DNA from: Microbulbifer sp. THAF38
Lineage (GTDB): Bacteria > Pseudomonadota > Gammaproteobacteria > Pseudomonadales > Cellvibrionaceae
DNA length: 64,000 nt
NCBI RefSeq assembly: GCF_009363535.1
Contig: NZ_CP045369.1
Location: 3,421,001-3,485,000 of the forward strand
Direction of reading: 5' to 3'
The notes beneath the pieces were generated by a model. It saw nothing but the letters and a program-made list of their open reading frames with translations, searched no databases and was not told the DNA's origin. The position numbers and the translations under genes were made by a program. Below, piece by piece: positions 46,182 to 54,940 of the stretch. Numbering within the stretch: the stretch's first letter is position 1; the number at the start of each line of letters is the position of its first letter.

Positions 46182-47088
46182 CCCGCATTACCGCACTGCG
46201 CGAGCGTAGGTTTTCATCCACCTCAACGGTGTTGGCCTTGATCGCTTTACCCAGTGAGCGCAAGGGCTTAGCGATCTGGCTATCCATCACCGGAAGCCCG
46301 CGGGGCAATTTTGGCCCGCGCTCCTTTTCGCGGATAAAGCGCTTGACCATACGATCTTCCAGGGAGTGGAAGCTGATAATCACCAGCCGCCCTCCCGGCG
46401 CCAGCAACTGTAGAGATTTTTCCAAAGTACTCTGCAGATCATCCAGCTCGCCATTTACATGAATACGAATCGCTTGAAAGACCCGGGTCGCCGGGTGCTT
46501 ACCCTTTTCCCAAGCCGGGTTGGCCGCCTTGACCACCTCAGCAAAATCCAGGGTGCGCTCGAACGGTTTCTCGACACGGCGGCGAACGATGGCAGCGGCC
46601 ATTCGCCGCGCGAAACGCTCTTCACCATACTCTTTGAATACCCGAGCCATTTCGTCTTCGGCTTCGCTATTCACCCACTGTGCGGCACTGATACCCCGGC
46701 TGGTATCCATGCGCATATCCAGTGGCCCGTCCTGCATAAAGCTAAAGCCGCGCTCAGCCTGGTCCAACTGGGGCGATGAAACCCCTAAGTCCAGCAGGAT
46801 TCCGTTGACACTTCCCGTCCTCTCGCCAACGGCGAGATCCATATCGGCAAAGGAGCCGTGCCAAATAGAAAACCGCGATTCACCGGCAAAGCGCTGCTGC
46901 GCATAGTCAATCGCCTGGGGGTCTTTATCCACAGCCAACAATTGCCCTTTGGGGCCCAACTGTTCGAGGATCGCGGCACTGTGTCCGCCGCGGCCAAAGG
47001 TTCCATCTACATAGAAACCTTCCGGGTCAGTTACCAGAGCGTCCACGGCCTCGCGCAACAACACACTGCGATGCAATTCTTGAGACAC
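46156..47088 (-). CDS. rsmH: 16S rRNA (cytosine-1402-N4)-methyltransferase RsmH
   Basis: The 310-residue SAM-dependent enzyme methylates C1402 of 16S rRNA. Motifs are [16 protein letters not shown] (SAM site), [14 protein letters not shown] and the C-terminal [12 protein letters not shown]. It follows mraZ by 12 bp as in nearly all dcw clusters. RsmI, which makes the 2'-O methylation at the same base, is encoded nearby at 48447-49289. Confidence 0.96.
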   Translation of the reverse strand: MSQELHRSVLLREAVDALVTDPEGFYVDGTFGRGGHSAAILEQLGPKGQLLAVDKDPQAIDYAQQRFAGESRFSIWHGSFADMDLAVGERTGSVNGILLDLGVSSPQLDQAERGFSFMQDGPLDMRMDTSRGISAAQWVNSEAEDEMARVFKEYGEERFARRMAAAIVRRRVEKPFERTLDFAEVVKAANPAWEKGKHPATRVFQAIRIHVNGELDDLQSTLEKSLQLLAPGGRLVIISFHSLEDRMVKRFIREKERGPKLPRGLPVMDSQIAKPLRSLGKAIKANTVEVDENLRSRSAVMRVAEKLGES

Positions 47089-47100
47089 CCGGTGTACTCC

Positions 47101-47544
47101 TTATAAAGAGAGGGAAGCCATTTCCTCGGGCATTCCCTCCTCGTCTTCACTATCATCGAGCCAGGACATCCAGCGTTCCTCGCTCCAAAGTTCTAATTTC
47201 TTGCCCTGCCCCACGAGCATCAGTTTTTTCTCCAGCCCCGCATATTCGCGCAGGGTGGGGGGAATCAATACGCGGCCGTTGCCATCCACCTGCAGCTCAC
47301 AGGCATACCCGATCAAAAGCCGCTGGGCCCGACGCGCCACCTTGTTGAAGCTGGGAAGGGCTTCCACTTTAGGCAAAATTTGCTGCCACTGTGGCGCCGG
47401 GTAAACCAGCAGACAGCGCTCTTCAGTGTGAGCTGTGACCACCAGGCAACCGGCGCACTCCTCCAGCAAGCGGTCACGGACCCTTGCCGGTATCGCCAGA
47501 CGCCCCTTGGCGTCCATATTGATTGCATGGCTGCCCAAATACAC
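47101..47544 (-). CDS. mraZ: Transcriptional regulator MraZ
   Basis: The 147-residue protein has two AbrB-like MraZ repeats, with the DNA-binding [14 protein letters not shown] and [16 protein letters not shown] loops. MraZ rings bind repeated GTGG-type boxes in front of their own gene and tune the dcw cluster. It is the first gene of the cluster here, and suitable boxes lie upstream at 47669-47702. Confidence 0.95.
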   Translation of the reverse strand: MYLGSHAINMDAKGRLAIPARVRDRLLEECAGCLVVTAHTEERCLLVYPAPQWQQILPKVEALPSFNKVARRAQRLLIGYACELQVDGNGRVLIPPTLREYAGLEKKLMLVGQGKKLELWSEERWMSWLDDSEDEEGMPEEMASLSL

Positions 47545-47668
47545 TTTGTGAGTTCACTCGCTCTGCTGTGCGCTAGTCGCGACAAGCCCTTTTCCAACAG
47601 GCCGATAGCGGGAAAAATTCAAATTTACGCCGCGCTGTGTAAATACCCACTTACCGGCGACGAATAAA

Positions 47669-47702
47669 CCACAAAGTTCCACGAATTTCCACTTTTCCCC
47701 AC
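47669..47702 (-). promoter_or_regulatory. Four MraZ-type boxes upstream of mraZ
   Basis: GTGG on the minus strand (CCAC at 47669, 47679, 47689 and 47699 on plus) recurs four times with an exact 10-bp period, about 125-160 bp before the mraZ start. MraZ sites are known as TGGG-like repeats at this period. The rest of 47545-47980 is an AT-rich promoter region without a gene. Confidence 0.75.
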
Positions 47703-47980
47703 TTTCGACACTATAAAACTGGTCGACACAAAGTCAAGGAAATCGACCGCAAAGTCGGCACAAACCCCAGTAAATTCGGGGTCTGCAGGCCAGATGGGAG
47801 TATTGGCACAAAAATCACTGTCACAAAGCAACAAAATAGTGCGAGCGCTCACTTACAAAATAATCGACCATATTAAACTAGCCGCCATTCCACCAGTAAG
47901 CGCGCCACGGTCAAAAATGGAGCCGGATCCGTTCTATTCGCCGCCAAGGAAGCTCTGCTGAGTTAGAGGGAGCAAAATAA

Positions 47981-48004
47981 AAAGCCCGGCGGATGCCGGG
48001 CTTT
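47981..48004 (-). terminator. Intrinsic terminator of rnpB
   Basis: AAAGCCCGGC (47981-47990) pairs with GCCGGGCTTT (47995-48004) and is followed on the minus strand by a T-rich tract. It lies directly behind the 3' end of the RNase P RNA. Confidence 0.88.
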
Positions 48005-48011
48005 AGAATTA

Positions 48012-48379
<368 letters not shown>

Positions 48380-48446
48380 GCGAAGAGTAATGAGGCGACA
48401 GCCGGAATGCAACAGGCATTTTCCCTCAGCAGTAAAAGACCGCGCC

Positions 48447-49289
48447 TTATTTTTGCTGAAGGCTCCAGTTATACAGGGTCTTTTTATTCACACCGGTGAT
48501 CTCCGCAGCAATGGCGGCGGCCTTTTTCGGCGGTAACTCTGCCAGCAGCAGAGTCATCACCCGCTGCGCCTCAGCGTCCAACTCAGTGTCGCGACGACGC
48601 TCAGCCCCGCGCACCAGCAATACAATTTCACCACGCTGTTGATTGCTGTCGGAACGCACCCAGTCCACCAACTCTCCCAAGGGCATCAGCTGGAAAGTCT
48701 CGAAGGCCTTGCTCACCTCTCGGGCAATGACTGCCTCGCGCTCGGTACCAAAGATCTCCGCCATAGCCTGCAAGGTATCGGCGACCCGGTGGGGCGCCTC
48801 ATAGAAAACCAGAGTGCGGTTATCACCCGCCAGCTCCTGCAGTGCGCGCTCACGGGGGCCGGCTTTGGCCGGCAGGAAACCCTCAAAACTAAACCTATCA
48901 CTGGGCAGGCCGGCGGCGCTCAGCGCCGCGACAAAAGCACAGGCACCGGGAATCGGCACTACGCGAATATCCCGCTCGCGCGCCTCGCGCACTAAGCGAT
49001 AACCAGGGTCGGATATCAGCGGTGTGCCGGCATCGGAGATCAGCGCTACCGTTTGCCCCTGCTCCAGTCGCTGTAGTATCTGGCCGGTGCGCTTGTCATC
49101 GGAATGATCGTGGTACGCCATCAGGGGCGTTTCGATATTGAAATGGGAAAAGAGTCTCTGACTGTGACGTGTGTCCTCTGCCGCAACCAGATCGGCACAT
49201 TGTAGAACTTCAATCGCTCGCGGTACCATATCGGCCAAATTACCGATGGGCGTAGCAACAATGTATAGCAGCGCCTGATCCGGCCCCAT
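48447..49289 (-). CDS. rsmI: 16S rRNA (cytidine-1402-2'-O)-methyltransferase RsmI
   Basis: The 280-residue tetrapyrrole-methylase-fold enzyme has LYIVATPIGNLADM at the start, VAAEDTRHSQRLF, ALISDAGTPLISDPGYRLV and the C-terminal helical part ending GVNKKTLYNWSLQQ. It starts at ATG 49289, only 39 bp from the divergent lpoA start. It acts on the same rRNA base as RsmH. Confidence 0.95.
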   Translation of the reverse strand: MGPDQALLYIVATPIGNLADMVPRAIEVLQCADLVAAEDTRHSQRLFSHFNIETPLMAYHDHSDDKRTGQILQRLEQGQTVALISDAGTPLISDPGYRLVREARERDIRVVPIPGACAFVAALSAAGLPSDRFSFEGFLPAKAGPRERALQELAGDNRTLVFYEAPHRVADTLQAMAEIFGTEREAVIAREVSKAFETFQLMPLGELVDWVRSDSNQQRGEIVLLVRGAERRRDTELDAEAQRVMTLLLAELPPKKAAAIAAEITGVNKKTLYNWSLQQK

Positions 49290-49328
49290 AGCTGTTCACT
49301 CCAAATATAAATATTGCGGGAGAAGAAT

Positions 49329-51242
49329 ATGTCCGCCTCTTCCCGGCGCACCTCTACTGTGATCACCAGCGTGGCTGCCGCCGCCCTGACATTGGCCCTG
49401 GCCGCCTGCCAGACTCCGGCCTCACGCCCCGGGGGCTACCAGCCCACTTATCCGGCGAGCCAACAGGTCAGCCGCGGCGACGCCGTGCGCTTGTTGCGCC
49501 GCGCAGATACTCTGCCGACACCCGCCAGGGATCAACAGCGCCTGCAGGCGGCGGCTATTCTATACGAGCTGGGCGACAAAGAGACGGCCAAAGAGGCGGT
49601 AACCAAAATAAATCCCGAACAGCTCGATAACACCCTCTTTGCAAGCTACGCCCAGGTATACGGCCATCTCCTAGTCGAGAATGACGATTTCTTCGAAGCT
49701 TTAGATCTGGCAACCTCACCGCGACTCGACGACGTCTGGCCGCGACTACCACAGGACACAGTCCTGCCGCTGCGCAACTTGCGCGCCGATCTGTGGGGGC
49801 TTCTGGGGGATTTAGATAGCGCTATTTCTGAGCGGCGCGAGATTTCCTTCCTGGCCAAATCTGATGAGAGCATCACCGAGAACAATAACGGCTTCTGGCA
49901 ACTTCTCACCCAGCTGCCCTCCAGCGAACTGCAACAACGCGCCAATAACAGCAGCGACACTCAAATGCGCGGCTGGTACCAGCTTGCTCTACTCGGGCGC
50001 GACACCCAGGCCGACATCAGCACCCAACTTACCTCCCTCCGCCGCTGGCGCGAGCGCTGGCCGGCACACAGCGCCAACTCCCATCCACCCCAGGCACTGC
50101 AACTACTGGAGCGCCTGGCGGCGCAGCGCGCCGACAGCATCGCCCTATTGCTCCCCCTCAGCGGCTCACTCGGCAGTGCCGGTCGCGCGATCCGCGACGG
50201 CTTTATGGCCGCGCACTACACCGCCCTGAAGGGCGGTTCGGCAACGCCCCGTGTCATGGTGTACGACACCGGCACCGAACAACCTTTCGAAGAGGTTTAT
50301 CAAAGTGCGGTGGATGCGGGAGCCCAATTCATTATCGGCCCGCTCGATAAAAGCAAGGTTGCCAATCTTCTGGCCACCGAAAAACTGCCGGTTCCCACCC
50401 TCGCCCTTAACTACGGCGATCAGGGTCGCCTGACCGGTGATCTGGTTCAGTTCGGCCTCGCCGTCGAAGATGAAGCCCGCCAGATCGCTCGCCACGCCTA
50501 CCGCCAGGGACACCGCCAGGCAATGGTATTGAGTAGTGATAGCAGCTGGGGGCAGCGCGGTGCCGAAACCTTTGCGGAGGAATGGCAGCAGCTCGGCGGC
50601 TCTGTAAGCATCAATAAAACCTTCACCAATAGCAGTAAATTTGCCAACCTGGTCAGCGATGCCCTGCTGATTCCCGACAGCAAGGCTCGAAAAAAGGCCT
50701 TGCAGGGACGCCTGTCCGCCCCATTGGAGTTCACTCCGCGCAGGCGCGGTGATGTCGATATGGTCTTCGTTACCGCCCTGCCGCAACAGGCGCGGCAACT
50801 CAACCCGATGTTGACCTACTACTATGCCGGCGATCTACCGGTCTATGCCACGTCCCATGTGTTTGCCGGCCAGGCCAACCCAAATCGCGATCGCGATATC
50901 AACGGTGTGCGCTTTACTGCGCTGCCCTGGCTGTTTGAAGACAGTGAGACCAAGCGGGATATCGCAGAGCAGGCGGCCCCACCGCCGGCTTTCGCCCGCC
51001 TTTACGCCCTGGGTGCCGATGCTTTCCGCCTCTATCCCCGCCTACCCATGTTGCGCCAGTTCCCCGAGCAAAAGATCTACGGCCTCACCGGCGCCTTGAG
51101 CCTGAGCGCGGATGGCCGCGTAGTGCGAGAGCAGATGTGGGCACAAATTGAAAAAGGCATCCCGGTGCCGGTTACCACCATGGAACCCCTGCTGCCTTCC
51201 CGTCAAACCAGCCTGCAGCCGGAAAATAGTGAAACTTTTTAA
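49329..51242 (+). CDS. lpoA: LpoA-like outer-membrane lipoprotein, activator of PBP1A
   Basis: From ATG 49329 (GGGAGAAG upstream) the 637-residue protein has a lipoprotein signal ending in LAAC followed by Q, so it should be lipidated and sorted to the outer membrane. Residues about 30-250 are helical and TPR-like, and the rest is a periplasmic-binding-protein fold (ADSIALLLPLSGSLGSAGRAIRDGFMAAHY). LpoA reaches through the peptidoglycan to stimulate PBP1A. yraN, the SIS gene and the BON gene follow, the usual yraM-yraN-diaA-yraP order. Confidence 0.9.
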   Translation: MSASSRRTSTVITSVAAAALTLALAACQTPASRPGGYQPTYPASQQVSRGDAVRLLRRADTLPTPARDQQRLQAAAILYELGDKETAKEAVTKINPEQLDNTLFASYAQVYGHLLVENDDFFEALDLATSPRLDDVWPRLPQDTVLPLRNLRADLWGLLGDLDSAISERREISFLAKSDESITENNNGFWQLLTQLPSSELQQRANNSSDTQMRGWYQLALLGRDTQADISTQLTSLRRWRERWPAHSANSHPPQALQLLERLAAQRADSIALLLPLSGSLGSAGRAIRDGFMAAHYTALKGGSATPRVMVYDTGTEQPFEEVYQSAVDAGAQFIIGPLDKSKVANLLATEKLPVPTLALNYGDQGRLTGDLVQFGLAVEDEARQIARHAYRQGHRQAMVLSSDSSWGQRGAETFAEEWQQLGGSVSINKTFTNSSKFANLVSDALLIPDSKARKKALQGRLSAPLEFTPRRRGDVDMVFVTALPQQARQLNPMLTYYYAGDLPVYATSHVFAGQANPNRDRDINGVRFTALPWLFEDSETKRDIAEQAAPPPAFARLYALGADAFRLYPRLPMLRQFPEQKIYGLTGALSLSADGRVVREQMWAQIEKGIPVPVTTMEPLLPSRQTSLQPENSETF

Positions 51243-51591
51243 AGGCTCTGCGGGAAGTGTCGGCGCCCACATGGAAGACGCCGCGGCACGCTATTTACAG
51301 CGTGCCGGGCTTTCCCTGATCGAGCGAAATTACCGCAGTCGTCACGGAGAGATAGACCTTATCGCCCGTGAAAGCGATACTGTAGTGTTTGTGGAGGTGC
51401 GTTTCCGCCGCAACAACCGTTTCGGCGGGGCCGGAGCCAGTGTGGATATTCGCAAGCAACAGAAACTGCTCGCCACCGCCCACGGCTATTTGCAACAACA
51501 CAAACTGGACTGTCCCTGCCGCTTCGATGTCCTTGCTATAGAGGGCGATGCGCAAAACATTCAGTGGATTAAAAACGCCTTCGAAGCTTGA
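51229..51591 (+). CDS. yraN: YraN/UPF0102-family nuclease-like protein
   Basis: From GTG 51229 the protein has 120 residues, the normal size, and overlaps the lpoA stop by 14 bp. The core EDAAARYLQRAGLSLIERNYRSRHGEIDLIARESDTVVFVEVRFR carries the E, D and E-x-R positions of a restriction-endonuclease-like fold. Function is unproven; it is almost always next to lpoA and diaA. A later start at ATG 51271 would cut the first helix. Confidence 0.88.
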   Translation: MKLFKGSAGSVGAHMEDAAARYLQRAGLSLIERNYRSRHGEIDLIARESDTVVFVEVRFRRNNRFGGAGASVDIRKQQKLLATAHGYLQQHKLDCPCRFDVLAIEGDAQNIQWIKNAFEA

Positions 51592-51654
51592 GGCAAAACC
51601 GAGATTTACCTTGCCAAGTATGGCGAACCCCAGTTCGCCAGTATTAAGGACACA

Positions 51655-52245
51655 ATGGAACAGCGAGTCGTAACCCTTTTTCACCACAGCCTGGAAGCCA
51701 CCATGAACGCCGGTGAAATACTGGCGCCTTTGATTGCGGAAGCCAGTGAGATGGTGGTGCACACACTGCTGGCAGAGAGCAAGGTGCTGCTCTGCGGCAA
51801 TGGGGTCAGCGGCGCCCTGGCACAGAGCTTCTGCTCGCAGCTTACCGGCGGATTCCAGCGCGAACGCCCGGGTCTGCCAGCCATGGCTCTCAACAGTGAC
51901 GGTGTCTCTATGGGCACCGTTGCGCAAAATCACAGCAGTGCCGATACCTTTGCCCACCCGGTGCGCGCCCTTGGGCAACCCGGTGACCTTTTGGTGATTA
52001 TCAGCAGCGATGGTCGCGATTCCAATCTGGTGCAAGCCATGCGCGCTGCACGGGATCGCGATATGGGCATACTGGCGCTGACCGGCGGCGACGGCGGCGA
52101 TTGCGCAGCCCTGCTCGATACACACGATATTGAACTGCGCGTGCCCTCTGATGTCGCAGCTGAGGTACACCAGGTGCACCTTCTGACTATTTTCTGCCTG
52201 TGTGATCTTATCGACAGCAGCCTTTTTGGTGGCTACGAGGACTGA
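51655..52245 (+). CDS. diaA: DiaA/GmhA-like SIS-domain protein
   Basis: The 196-residue protein has a single SIS domain with VLLCGNGVSGALAQSFCSQL, NSDGVSMGTVAQN and LLVIISSDGRDSNLVQAM. In this neighbourhood the E. coli relative DiaA binds DnaA tetramers and helps initiation, whereas GmhA makes heptose-7-phosphate. The context (yraN before, BON protein after) favours DiaA. The usual glycine-serine pattern NGGSAA is changed to NGVSGA, which also argues against an active isomerase. Confidence 0.85.
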   Translation: MEQRVVTLFHHSLEATMNAGEILAPLIAEASEMVVHTLLAESKVLLCGNGVSGALAQSFCSQLTGGFQRERPGLPAMALNSDGVSMGTVAQNHSSADTFAHPVRALGQPGDLLVIISSDGRDSNLVQAMRAARDRDMGILALTGGDGGDCAALLDTHDIELRVPSDVAAEVHQVHLLTIFCLCDLIDSSLFGGYED

Positions 52246-52248
52246 ACC

Positions 52249-52839
52249 ATGAAAAATAACCAGCTTTCCTTGGGAAAACGCCTTCTCTCTGCCCTTGCCG
52301 CAACCGCACTGCTCGGTGGCTGCAGCACTGTTATGGAGGCCACCCACGATGGCCCTATCGAACAGGACCCCGGCAAGCGCTCACTGGGCACTTATATCGA
52401 TGACGAGAGAATCGAAACCATAGTGACGGTCAATATCAATAAAGCCCACCCGGACCTGAAGACCTCGAATATCGATGTAACCTCCTTCAATGGTGTGGTG
52501 CTACTCACAGGCCAAGTGCCTGATCAGGAACTGCGCCTGCTCGCCGGGCGTACGGCGAGCCAGGTACAAAATGTTCGCCAGGTTTACAATGAAACCCAGG
52601 TTCGCGGCAAAGTTACCTTTCTCGCCACTACCAGCGATGCCTGGTTGACCACCAAAGTCAAAACCAACTTACTCGCCCACAAAGAAATTGATGGTGCGCG
52701 TATCAAGGTAGTGACGGAAAACGGTGTCGTTTACCTGATGGGCCTGCTCACTCCGGCCGAAGCCGAGCGCGCGGCTGACCTCACCCGCTCGATTGGCGGG
52801 GTACAGAAAGTGGTGAAAGCGGTGGAATATATCAACTAA
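52249..52839 (+). CDS. dolP: BON-domain outer-membrane lipoprotein (DolP/YraP-like)
   Basis: The 196-residue lipoprotein has the signal LLSALAATALLGGC with lipidation at the Cys, then two BON domains (ITVNINKAHPDLK-type start near residue 60 and LTTKVKTNLLAHKEIDG near residue 130), each with a glycine-hydrophobic VVLLTGQVPDQ or VVYLMGLLTPAE motif. DolP binds anionic lipid and supports the outer-membrane assembly machinery. It begins 3 bp after the SIS gene and ends before a strong terminator. Confidence 0.9.
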   Translation: MKNNQLSLGKRLLSALAATALLGGCSTVMEATHDGPIEQDPGKRSLGTYIDDERIETIVTVNINKAHPDLKTSNIDVTSFNGVVLLTGQVPDQELRLLAGRTASQVQNVRQVYNETQVRGKVTFLATTSDAWLTTKVKTNLLAHKEIDGARIKVVTENGVVYLMGLLTPAEAERAADLTRSIGGVQKVVKAVEYIN

Positions 52840-52920
52840 CAGCACACCCACTGCGCGCTACTGCAGCTAGGCCTAAATAAGAGCCTGGTGATATCGGTCA
52901 AAAAGAGCAAGCGCAATAAA

Positions 52921-52946
52921 AAAACGGAGGCAAAAGCCTCCGTTTT
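52921..52946. terminator. Bidirectional intrinsic terminator
   Basis: AAAACGGAGGC and GCCTCCGTTTT form an 11-bp perfect stem with a 4-base loop; T-runs follow on both strands. It serves the BON gene from the left and the thiolase gene from the right. Confidence 0.92.
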
Positions 52947-52970
52947 TTATTTCTAACTATCGCGCGGGAC

Positions 52971-54161
52971 CTATACCCGCTCAATCGCTACTGCTGTGGC
53001 CTCACCGCCACCGATGCAGAGGCTCGCCACCCCTTTTTTCACATCGCTTTTTTCCATCGCCGCCAGCAGGGTGGTCAGGATGCGGGCACCGCTCGCGCCC
53101 AGGGGATGCCCCAGTGCGCAGGCGCCGCCATTCACATTGACCTTCTCCCAGGGCAGATCCAGCTCGCGCATAGCCGACATGGTCACCACAGCGAAAGCCT
53201 CATTGATTTCAAACAGGTCTACATCGCTGACGGACCAACCGGAGTTTTCCAGCAGCTTGTGCATAGCGCCCACCGGAGCGATGGTGAACCACTCAGGCTC
53301 GCGGGCAAACTGAGCCTGAGCCTTGATCACCGCCAACACTTTGAGATCGCGCTTCTCCGCTTCGCTCTTGCGCATCAACACTAAAGCGGCGGCGCCGTCG
53401 GAGATAGAGCTGGAGTTGGCCGCGGTGACAGTGCCATCCTTGCGGAAGGCTGGCTTCAGCTGGGGAATCTTATCTGGGCGGGCGTTGCCGGGGGCTTCAT
53501 CCGTATCGACCTGTACCTCGCCCTTACGGGAAGCGATGGTCACCGGGGCGATCTCGCGAGTGAAGCTGCCACTCTCGATGGCCGCCTGAGCCCGGGCTAG
53601 GGATTCCAGTGCGAAAGCATCCTGCTCCTCGCGGGTAAAGCCGTATTTTTCGGCCGTGTTCTCGGCGAAGGTGCCCATCAGCTTGCCGTCCGCCGCGTTC
53701 TCCAGGCCGTCGAGGAACATGGAGTCTTTGACCTCACCGTGTCCCAAACGCATGCCGGAACGGGCCTTGGGCAGCAGGTAGGGGGCATTACTCATGCTCT
53801 CCATACCGCCGGCAACGATGATTTTCCCCTCACCCAGAAACAGTGCATCGCGAGCCATCATCACGGTCTTCATACCGGAACCACAGACCTTGTTGACTGT
53901 GGTGGTGGGCGTGCCCTCAGGAATACCCGCCGCCAGGGAAGCCTGGCGGGCTGGCGCCTGCCCAACACCAGCCGGAAGCACACAGCCCATCAGTACTTCA
54001 TCGACATCGGCAGGGGATACACCGGCGTCTTCCAGGGCCGCACGAATGGCCGCGGCGCCCAGCTGCGGCGCGCTCAAGGCCGACAGGCTCCCCTGCATGG
54101 CACCCATTGGGGTACGCGCCATTCCAACGATCACTACCGGATCTGAAGTTACATCGCTCAT
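52971..54161 (-). CDS. Acetyl-CoA C-acetyltransferase (thiolase)
   Basis: The 396-residue thiolase has C93 in NKVCGSGMKTV as nucleophile, H352 in GHPLGASGAR and C382 in SLCIGGGEATA as acid-base residues, all intact. Length and the N-terminal VVIVGMARTPMG fit biosynthetic thiolases that condense two acetyl-CoA or, in reverse, cleave acetoacetyl-CoA. It stands alone on the minus strand; neither phaB nor beta-oxidation partners are adjacent, so the pathway is open. Confidence 0.93.
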   Translation of the reverse strand: MSDVTSDPVVIVGMARTPMGAMQGSLSALSAPQLGAAAIRAALEDAGVSPADVDEVLMGCVLPAGVGQAPARQASLAAGIPEGTPTTTVNKVCGSGMKTVMMARDALFLGEGKIIVAGGMESMSNAPYLLPKARSGMRLGHGEVKDSMFLDGLENAADGKLMGTFAENTAEKYGFTREEQDAFALESLARAQAAIESGSFTREIAPVTIASRKGEVQVDTDEAPGNARPDKIPQLKPAFRKDGTVTAANSSSISDGAAALVLMRKSEAEKRDLKVLAVIKAQAQFAREPEWFTIAPVGAMHKLLENSGWSVSDVDLFEINEAFAVVTMSAMRELDLPWEKVNVNGGACALGHPLGASGARILTTLLAAMEKSDVKKGVASLCIGGGEATAVAIERV

Positions 54162-54340
54162 TCTGTTTGCTCCCAGTTCAGCGCCGCCATCCCTGTCGTG
54201 GCGGCAATTGTTTTTAATGTCGCGGCATTATAGCCGAAGCCATACCCCGCTTCGCCAGAACCCCACGGCAATACGTCTCGATTGCCACGGAGGGCATGTT
54301 ACTATCGACGCCAATCACAAGAAAAAGTGGCGAGGGAATT

Positions 54341-54937
54341 ATGGAGATTTCAAGCATCGTCGTTCTGGTTGTTTTAGCCGCACTATTGTTCTACGGAATC
54401 GGCATCTACAACCGGCTGGTATCCCTAAAAAATCGCAATGAAAATGCCTTCGCCCAGATTGAGGTGCAGCTTAAACGCCGCCACGATCTGATCCCCAACC
54501 TGGTGGAAACCGCCAGGGGCTACTTAAAGCATGAAAGGGACACCCTTGAAGCGGTGGTCAGTGCACGCAACACCGCCATTAGCGACCTGAAAGCCGCGGC
54601 GGCCAGCCCTTCCAACGCCAGCGCGATCGACAGCCTGGGGCGTGCTGAAAGTGCCCTAAACAGCGCTTTGGGCCGCTTCAATGCAGTTATGGAAGCCTAT
54701 CCAGACCTCAAGGCCAACCAGAATATGATGCAGCTCAACGAGGAACTGAGCAGCACCGAAAATAAGGTTGCCTTTGCCCGCCAGGCCTTTAATGACGCGG
54801 TCACCAATTACAACATCTACAAACAGAGCTTCCCCCCCGTTCTACTGGCAGGATTCTTTGGTCACCGCACCGACGGCCACTTACTGGAGTTTGCCGACAG
54901 CGAAGCCATCCAGGTGGCACCGCGAATCGAGTTTTAA
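54341..54937 (+). CDS. lemA: LemA-family protein
   Basis: From ATG 54341 (GAGGGA upstream) the 198-residue protein has one N-terminal membrane helix (SIVVLVVLAALLFYGIGIYN) and a long helical bundle with the family motifs RNENAFAQIEVQLKRRHDLIPNLVE and FARQAFNDAVTNYN. The function is not settled. It is followed 3 bp later by an M48 protease, a common pairing. Confidence 0.93.
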   Translation: MEISSIVVLVVLAALLFYGIGIYNRLVSLKNRNENAFAQIEVQLKRRHDLIPNLVETARGYLKHERDTLEAVVSARNTAISDLKAAAASPSNASAIDSLGRAESALNSALGRFNAVMEAYPDLKANQNMMQLNEELSSTENKVAFARQAFNDAVTNYNIYKQSFPPVLLAGFFGHRTDGHLLEFADSEAIQVAPRIEF

Positions 54938-54940
54938 GCG

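Noticed and set aside
51295..52347. 350-codon frame opposite yraN and the SIS gene
   Set aside because: It spans two well-supported genes on the other strand and has no domain signature.
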